64,000 nucleotides of DNA from Streptococcus didelphis DSM 15616 (GTDB lineage: Bacteria; Bacillota; Bacilli; Lactobacillales; Streptococcaceae): assembly GCF_000380005.1 (NCBI RefSeq), contig NZ_KB904197.1:1-64000 (forward strand), in the 5' to 3' direction. Position numbers and translations under genes: made by a program. Within the stretch, counting starts at the first letter, position 1, and each line of letters opens with the position of its first letter. Below are positions 59,159 to 64,000 of this stretch, piece by piece. The notes beneath the pieces were generated by a model, which did no database searches, had not been told where the DNA came from, and was given only the letters and a program-made list of their open reading frames with translations.

Positions 59159-60044
59159 ATGCTTGATGTCCTTTCATTTCTTCTAAACTTGGCATACCAC
59201 CTTGTGCCCCGAATTTTTGAACAGACAGATGTGACGCCAAGGTCGCAAATGCCAGAGCTTTACCCATCTCTAATTGATGAGCTAAAGCCAAAGCTAAGGC
59301 TCCGTTAAAGGTGTCCCCTGCTCCTGTAGTATCCACTACCTGCGCTTTAATTGCAGGAATAAGTTGCACTTTTTCACCATTATAATACGTTGAACCCTTG
59401 GTTCCAAGTGTTACAATCAATCGATTTGGAAATTCTCTCAAAACCTCTTCTAATTCTCTATTTGGGAATAATTCCTTAAACTCATGATGATTAGGGGTAA
59501 TATAATCCACTAGTTCAAGCATTTCTTTGTCACTAGCTCTACTTGGGGCTGGATTATAGAGAAGCTTTATTTGCCTGTCCTGACAAAAACGTGCAATTGC
59601 AAGATTTGTTTGATGAGGAATTTCATTTTGAAGGACAACCATATCAGCTTCAGCTATTGTGGACCACTCTGTTGACCATTTTTCTGAATCCACTAGACCA
59701 TTGGCACCAGGGCAATAAATAATCCGATTATCTTGCTGATAAATGGTTATTTGAGCAATACCAGAAGATTCCGGTACCGTTCCCACATTTTCTATACTTA
59801 CCTTATTTTCCTGTAAATTTTGTCCTAATATGGGGCCAAAAGAGTCATTTCCAACTGCTCCAATCATGGAAACCTTATCCTTATTAGAGCTTAACCGGCC
59901 TACTGCAACAGCCTGATTGGCACCCTTTCCTCCTGGAACCATGGAGAATTTCCGACCAAAGACTGTTTGACCTTCTTCTGCGATGCGATCTGTTTCCATG
60001 ACTAGGTCCATGGAAATACTTCCAATTATGACAATTTTACTCAT
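59133..60044 (-). CDS. rbsK: Ribokinase
   Basis: RbsK phosphorylates ribose at O5, sending it to the pentose phosphate pathway. The 303 aa have the PfkB motif PGGKGANQAVA near residues 37-47 and the second signature DTTGAGDTFNGALA with the catalytic Asp. It overlaps rbsR by 8 nt. Confidence 0.94.
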   Translation of the reverse strand: MSKIVIIGSISMDLVMETDRIAEEGQTVFGRKFSMVPGGKGANQAVAVGRLSSNKDKVSMIGAVGNDSFGPILGQNLQENKVSIENVGTVPESSGIAQITIYQQDNRIIYCPGANGLVDSEKWSTEWSTIAEADMVVLQNEIPHQTNLAIARFCQDRQIKLLYNPAPSRASDKEMLELVDYITPNHHEFKELFPNRELEEVLREFPNRLIVTLGTKGSTYYNGEKVQLIPAIKAQVVDTTGAGDTFNGALALALAHQLEMGKALAFATLASHLSVQKFGAQGGMPSLEEMKGHQAYEENWHFE

Positions 60045-61023
60045 TAATTCTTCTCCTTATAGTCTCTCTTTCCACATAATGAACAGGTAACTTAATCCGA
60101 TTTTCCTCAATGGGGATTTGATTTGCTATCTTATGAATAAGTTCAGCAGCATAATGTCCCATTTGATAAGAAGATTGATGAATTGTTGATAGAGAAGGAT
60201 AAATAAACTGACTCATCAGGATATCATCATATCCAATAATTTGTACCTCTTCTGGAATTTTTTTTCCTCTAGCATGCAACTCATGAATATAGGCAATGGC
60301 ATGAATATCAGATGGAGCTATGACACTATCAATATCAGCATACTTATCTAAATTCTTCCTTGCTTCTTCTTGAATAAGATCAAAATCAAAACTTTTGCTT
60401 TCACAGACTTGAATGGTTTTATGATAACTTTTTAAGCAATCTAAATTAGCTTGAAAACGGTCATTGATATTACTTGCCATATCTAAAGGTCCCTTAATCA
60501 AGAGTATTTTCTGGCTTTTTGTTTGGCAAATAATTTCAGCTGCTAATTGTCCACCTGCATAACTGTCCGAAAAGACACCATATTTAGTATCTTTATCTAC
60601 CCTATCCACCACCACTACTGGTATTTCAAGGTCTGGATAATTTTTCGTAAAATCATGGGTTGTGATAATCCCTGCAGCATTACTTTGTAATAAGACCTTT
60701 ATATACTCTTCTTCCAAAGTGTGACTATCAGAAATATTCCCCAAAATAAGCCGATAACCTTTTTCCTGAAGGTAAACTTCAGCTCCTCTAGCTAATCGAG
60801 GGAAAAAAGGATTGGTAATATCTGGAAGGAGTAGACCAACCAGTTGACTTTTCTTAGTTTTAAGGGACTGAGCAATGACATTTGGTCGATAATGAAGACT
60901 TTCAATAGCTCTTTTAATTTTTTCTCTTGCTTCTTCTGACACATAGCCATTATGAGAAATATAACGAGACACTGTCGATTTGGAAAGGCCAGCCTTTTGG
61001 GCGACTTGTTTTATTGTAACCAT
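60037..61023 (-). CDS. rbsR: Ribose operon repressor, LacI family
   Basis: RbsR is a LacI-family repressor. The 328 aa start with the HTH VTIKQVAQKAGLSKSTVSRY and hinge helix RPNVIAQSLKT, then a sugar-binding core (VGLLLPDITNPFF, IGYDDILMS, TIHQSSYQMG). It is the first gene of the operon it should control, so it is autoregulated. Ligand ribose or ribose phosphate is inferred from context. Confidence 0.93.
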   Translation of the reverse strand: MVTIKQVAQKAGLSKSTVSRYISHNGYVSEEAREKIKRAIESLHYRPNVIAQSLKTKKSQLVGLLLPDITNPFFPRLARGAEVYLQEKGYRLILGNISDSHTLEEEYIKVLLQSNAAGIITTHDFTKNYPDLEIPVVVVDRVDKDTKYGVFSDSYAGGQLAAEIICQTKSQKILLIKGPLDMASNINDRFQANLDCLKSYHKTIQVCESKSFDFDLIQEEARKNLDKYADIDSVIAPSDIHAIAYIHELHARGKKIPEEVQIIGYDDILMSQFIYPSLSTIHQSSYQMGHYAAELIHKIANQIPIEENRIKLPVHYVERETIRRRINE

Positions 61024-61045
61024 CTCATTACTCCTTCTTTTTATA

Positions 61046-61095
61046 TGGAACCGTTCTCATATTTATATTGTAACCGTTTTCTTTTTATCTGTCAA
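61046..61095 (-). promoter_or_regulatory. rbs promoter with two LacI-type operators
   Basis: On the minus strand TTGACA (61095-61090) and TACAAT (61072-61067) are 17 bp apart. AGAAAACGGTTACA (61082-61069) overlaps the -10 and TGAGAACGGTTCCA (61059-61046) lies just past the start. Both share the AACGGTT core of LacI-family operators and resemble cre sites, so RbsR, CcpA or both may bind. Confidence 0.85.
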
Positions 61096-61139
61096 TTATT
61101 TTTTTATTTTTTCTCATATTTTACACTTGCCATAAATTC

Positions 61140-61182
61140 TCAAAATAAAAGAACTGCCAGAAATATTCCAGCAATTGTTTTT
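61140..61182 (-). terminator. Possible terminator after the SepM-like gene
   Basis: On the minus strand GCTGGAA and TTCTGGC form a stem with two wobbles, followed by TTCTTTTATTTT. Weak. Confidence 0.4.
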
Positions 61183-61243
61183 GATGATAGGAGTGTTTTT
61201 AGTAACCATATTACTGACCTTAAAGCCAATAAACTTATACTTA

Positions 61244-62287
61244 TTAGGCACTATTTCTTAAATAAGTGATAGCTTCATCAACTGTTTTAACCGGTACAAT
61301 TTTCATCTTTGTTTTAAGTTTTTTAGCTGCTTCTTTAGCTTCTTGGTAGTTGGTGATGGCATCAGGAGCTATTTTTTTAAGTCTTTTATCTACAGGATTA
61401 TTAGGAACAAAGAATATTTCTGCTCCTTCTTTAGCAGCAGCGACTACTTTTAGACCTGCTCCACCAATATCACCAACTTCACCTTTTTGATTAATCGTTC
61501 CTGTTCCCGCAATTTTCCGGCCTTTTCGTAAATCTTCCTTGTTAATCTGATCTAGAATATCCAAGGTAAACATTAAGCCTGCACTGGGACCTCCTACACC
61601 TTTGATGGTAAATTTAATTTCTTGATCACTATGGACTTCTGTATGATCTGTTAAGCTTATTCCAATACCATTTTTACCATTTTTAAGCTTGATAACCTTA
61701 CCAGTTTGGGATTTTTTTTGGCCACCTGAAGTATATTGAACACTTACCTTATCACCAATTTTTAAATGAGAGACATATTCTACTAATTGAGATGAATTTT
61801 CAAATTTTTTCTGGTTTACAGAGGTAATAGTATCCGCAATATTTAAAGAGTTTTTAAAAGTGGAATGTTTATCAACATTCAAAACATAGACTCCCAAGTA
61901 ATTTAATGATATTTCTTTTCCAGCTAATTGTAAGGCTTGATAAATGGCATTGTTTTGAGATGTCTCCATATAGAATTGTTCTATACGTAGGTGATTGCTA
62001 TCACTATAGCCACCTGTAACTGAATCTGCGGGAGCAATTTCTGTAAAGGGCGTTATCCAAGCATAGAATAACTGAGCTAGGGAAGCTTTGCTCATTGAAA
62101 CTGCGACAAAATTATATGAGCCTTTTTCTTTATCTTCTTGATTATTGACTTTTAGGACGGATCGAATATCATAGGCTCCACCTGGCATTTCTATGTAATA
62201 AGGAAGAGGAAAACATAAAGTAAAGACCAATGCTATCAGGCCAAGCCCACTAATAAGATACCATTTTAGTTTTTTTATACTATTCAT
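61244..62287 (-). CDS. sepM: SepM-like PDZ and Lon-type serine protease
   Basis: This is a membrane-anchored protease of the YlbL/SepM family; in S. mutans SepM trims the competence peptide CSP. The 347 aa have an N-terminal TM (about 11-30), a PDZ domain (about 125-200) and a Lon-type S16 domain with the Ser235-Lys280 dyad in GGPSAGLMF and GGAGLKVVAA. The catalytic residues are intact. The substrate here is unknown. It overlaps coaD by 8 nt, in a conserved rsmD-coaD-sepM run. Confidence 0.9.
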   Translation of the reverse strand: MNSIKKLKWYLISGLGLIALVFTLCFPLPYYIEMPGGAYDIRSVLKVNNQEDKEKGSYNFVAVSMSKASLAQLFYAWITPFTEIAPADSVTGGYSDSNHLRIEQFYMETSQNNAIYQALQLAGKEISLNYLGVYVLNVDKHSTFKNSLNIADTITSVNQKKFENSSQLVEYVSHLKIGDKVSVQYTSGGQKKSQTGKVIKLKNGKNGIGISLTDHTEVHSDQEIKFTIKGVGGPSAGLMFTLDILDQINKEDLRKGRKIAGTGTINQKGEVGDIGGAGLKVVAAAKEGAEIFFVPNNPVDKRLKKIAPDAITNYQEAKEAAKKLKTKMKIVPVKTVDEAITYLRNSA

Positions 62288-62765
62288 TTAGTAACTCCAA
62301 TTGTTTAATGACAGGTTGAGGAACCAAGCCATTAAGAGAAGACTTAAAATGGATTAATTCTCTTACACGGCTGGAACTGATTGGCTGTAAGCTATGGTCA
62401 GCAATAAAGTACACTGTTTCAATACTTGCTTCTAGTCGTCTATTAAAATATTCTAGGTTGGATTCATATTCAAAATCAGTGGGATTGCGTAAGCCTCTGA
62501 CCAAATGTGTCACTCCCAAATCCCTTGCCAAATCAACCGCAAGTCTATCTTGAGTAGAGACAGCTGACACATTTTCAAAAGCCAGCAGAACTTCAGACAG
62601 CATCTTAAGCCTTGTTTCTAAATCAAAAAAACCTTGTTTGTTAGGATTATAAAAAACCCCAACATAGAGGTAATCAAAAAGCTTACTTGCTCTTTTTATA
62701 ATATCTATATGACCATTAGTCACAGGATCAAAGGAACCCGTAAACAGTCCAATCTTATCTGACAT
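62280..62765 (-). CDS. coaD: Phosphopantetheine adenylyltransferase
   Basis: CoaD makes dephospho-CoA from phosphopantetheine and ATP. The 161 aa include the nucleotidyltransferase motif TGSFDPVTNGHIDI (HxGH-like TNGH), LVRGLRNPTDFEYE and SSRVREL. It overlaps rsmD by 11 nt. Confidence 0.96.
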   Translation of the reverse strand: MSDKIGLFTGSFDPVTNGHIDIIKRASKLFDYLYVGVFYNPNKQGFFDLETRLKMLSEVLLAFENVSAVSTQDRLAVDLARDLGVTHLVRGLRNPTDFEYESNLEYFNRRLEASIETVYFIADHSLQPISSSRVRELIHFKSSLNGLVPQPVIKQLELLNE

Positions 62766-63294
62766 ATACTCTTACCTTGCTAATTCCGTAAGTTTTTTCT
62801 TTCCAGATACCAAAAGAAGCTATTTCTTCAGGTAAATCTACTGACTTATCTGTTTCACACACAATCATAACCTCTTCACCCAATAAAGCTTTGCTATCGA
62901 GATTTTCTATGGTAGCTACAATTTCTTCTTGCGCATAGGGGGGATCCAGAAAAACTAAATCAAAAACCCCTTCTAATTGATCAAGAGCCTTGTTGGCATC
63001 CATTTTTAAAAGCCTAAACTGTCTCTCAGCCTTAGTCATCTGAATGTTTTCTTGAATAATGGCTTGCGCACCGCGATCTCTTTCTACCAGCACAGCTTCT
63101 GCCATCCCCCGAGAAATGGCTTCTATAGCCAAGCCTCCTGAACCAGCAAATAAATCTAAAACACGACCCCCATCAAAATAAGGACCAATCATATTAAACA
63201 TAGCACCTCGAACCTTATCAGAAGTAGGACGAGTTGTTTTTCCTTGGAGGGTCTTTAAAGGGCGCCCACCAAATTCACCAGATACAATTCTCAT
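62755..63294 (-). CDS. rsmD: 16S rRNA (guanine966-N2)-methyltransferase
   Basis: RsmD methylates G966 of 16S rRNA. The 179 aa show RIVSGEFGGRPLKT, RPTSDKVRGAMFN, the SAM loop VLDLFAGSGGLAIEA and the catalytic DPPYA. The N-terminus is the standard one, yet the -10 hexamer ends only 6 nt before the ATG, so this promoter would give a leaderless message. Confidence 0.94.
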   Translation of the reverse strand: MRIVSGEFGGRPLKTLQGKTTRPTSDKVRGAMFNMIGPYFDGGRVLDLFAGSGGLAIEAISRGMAEAVLVERDRGAQAIIQENIQMTKAERQFRLLKMDANKALDQLEGVFDLVFLDPPYAQEEIVATIENLDSKALLGEEVMIVCETDKSVDLPEEIASFGIWKEKTYGISKVRVYVR

Positions 63295-63300
63295 AAACTT

Positions 63301-63328
63301 ATTATATCAAATTATGGCTACTATCCAA
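63301..63328 (-). promoter_or_regulatory. rsmD-coaD-sepM promoter, predicted leaderless
   Basis: On the minus strand TTGGAT (63328-63323) and TATAAT (63306-63301) are 16 bp apart. The expected transcription start coincides with the rsmD ATG at 63294. Confidence 0.6.
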
Positions 63329-63399
63329 CTATTAAAATCTCATTTTGTCTCATAATACTAGCTAATAGCTATTGTCACATTATCTATCAGAGAACCTCA

Positions 63400-63428
63400 C
63401 TAAAAAAGAGCCCTAAGGCTCCTTTTAT
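63400..63428 (-). terminator. Terminator of the former asnA gene
   Basis: GAGCC and GGCTC with a CTAA loop, followed by six T on the minus strand. It overlaps the last codons of the remnant. Confidence 0.7.
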
Positions 63429-63903
63429 AAAATATGCTGGAACTTAGTTCTTACCTCTTCTGGCCACACAAAGCTCTGTACTTCCCCAATATGTTTTTTA
63501 TGGAGTAAAAACATAGCCATTCTGGATTGACCAATACCTCCACCTATTGTTAGGGGAAAGTTTCCTGTAAAAGAGCCTTATGCCAATCAAATTCTAAGCG
63601 ATTATAGTCACCTGTGATAGCAATTTGACGCCTTAAGGCTTCTTGATCAACTTGAATTCCCATGGATGATAATTCAAAAGCAGACTGTAATTGGGGATTC
63701 CAAACTAAAATATCCCCATTTAAGCCTTTATAACCTTCTTTTGTGGGACTTGTCCAATCATCATAATCAGGTGCCCTACCATCTTGCGGTTTCCCATCAG
63801 CTAAGATGCCATCAATACCAATTAAAAAGACTGCCCCATATTTTTGGGTGATAGCATTTTCACGCTCTTTCGGACTTAAGTCTGGATATAAGCTTACTAA
63901 ACG
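63425..63903 (-). pseudogene. asnA: Remnant of asparagine synthetase A
   Basis: AsnA makes asparagine from aspartate and ammonia and normally has about 330 aa. Only the C-terminal part from [13 protein letters not shown] (family residue about 178) is present. It includes [30 protein letters not shown] and the [13 protein letters not shown] segment. There the frame stops (63550). One inserted C restores the expected [20 protein letters not shown] continuation to a stop at 63425, so a base is missing in a run of C. The first half is replaced by unrelated codons. Two lesions make it non-functional. Confidence 0.9.
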
Positions 63904-63927
63904 GTAACTTCTCAAGAAAGAGTTACC
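63903..63927. repeat. Inverted repeat at the asnA truncation point
   Basis: GGTAACT (63903-63909) and AGTTACC (63921-63927) are exact inverted arms with an 11-nt loop, placed where homology to AsnA ends. Confidence 0.6.
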
Positions 63928-63939
63928 CCTGAAACATGC

Positions 63940-63970
63940 AAAAAAAGCTTTGGATTTCCAAAGCTTTAAG
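63940..63970 (-). terminator. Terminator of the upstream arcC-like gene
   Basis: AAAGCTTTGGA (63944-63954) pairs with TCCAAAGCTTT (63957-63967); seven T follow on the minus strand. Confidence 0.85.
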
Positions 63971-63973
63971 AGA

Positions 63974-64000
63974 TTAGTCACTAATGATTTGAGTTCCAGC
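63974..64000 (-). CDS. arcC: C-terminal end of a probable carbamate kinase
   Basis: Only the last eight codons, AGTQIISD and TAA, lie in the window. Carbamate kinases of streptococci end in a similar AGTQI(I/V) segment, and I recall arcC standing next to asnA in S. pyogenes. The terminator just downstream marks the end of a transcription unit. The evidence is thin. Confidence 0.4.
   Translation of the reverse strand, partial: AGTQIISD

Overview
The window is a stretch of low-GC Firmicutes chromosome, almost certainly Streptococcus. The evidence is the gene order: pbp2b-recR-ddl-murF, murD-murG-divIB-ftsA-ftsZ-ylmE-sepF-ylmG-ylmH-divIVA with ileS downstream, xseA-xseB-ispA-tlyA-argR-recN, and lineage-restricted families (DUF1827, DUF1797, DUF3165, a P1B-4 ATPase of the PmtA type, ClpE). 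The ribose operon and an arcC-like gene end beside asnA and rsmD suggest the pyogenic group (S. uberis, S. parauberis or S. iniae-like). Species cannot be fixed from sequence reading alone. Nearly all genes are on the minus strand. No rRNA, tRNA, CRISPR array or prophage was seen.

Layout. 1-280: end of an IS1182-like element abutting prfC. 0.3-6.8 kb: prfC, a TIGR02206-like membrane protein, murF, the folate transporter folT under a THF riboswitch, ddl and recR. 6.8-11.7 kb: pbp2b, a formate/nitrite channel, niacin transporter niaX with its repressor niaR, and gpmA. 12-15.1 kb: pyrD, a small single-TM protein gene too short for routine calling, and the metal-efflux ATPase pmtA behind two Per-box sequences. 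15.4-25.5 kb: hup, ypmS-ypmR-degV, recN-argR-tlyA-ispA-xseB-xseA, nnrD-folD. 25.6-29.4 kb: DUF1797, CtsR-controlled clpE, a Nudix hydrolase and DUF1827. 29.5-44.7 kb: ileS with a T-box leader, then the division and wall cluster, then typA. 44.9-47.9 kb: rhodanese-like protein, glk, yqgQ, dps and the competence prepilin peptidase. 47.9-55.1 kb: heterodimeric ABC exporter, VanZ-like protein, rlmN, yutD and a cytosolic 5'-nucleotidase. 55.3-61.1 kb: complete rbsRKDACB operon. 61.2-64 kb: SepM-type protease, coaD, rsmD, a decayed asnA and the last codons of a probable arcC.

How the parts work together. Most genes are housekeeping: peptidoglycan precursor synthesis (murF, ddl, murD, murG), cross-linking (pbp2b) and septation (ftsA, ftsZ, sepF, divIB, divIVA). 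The readable novelty is mainly in cis-regulation, where several regulators can be paired with their sites: THF riboswitch-folT, NiaR-niaX, PerR-type boxes-pmtA, CtsR-clpE, T-box-ileS, and RbsR/CcpA-like operators-rbs. Points for a second look are the hidden small membrane protein gene, an asnA reduced to a frameshifted C-terminal remnant, a degenerate zinc site in IleS, an unexplained palindrome-rich gap between hup and pmtA, and several operator-like palindromes or repeats without an assigned regulator. I found no clearly new multi-gene system here.
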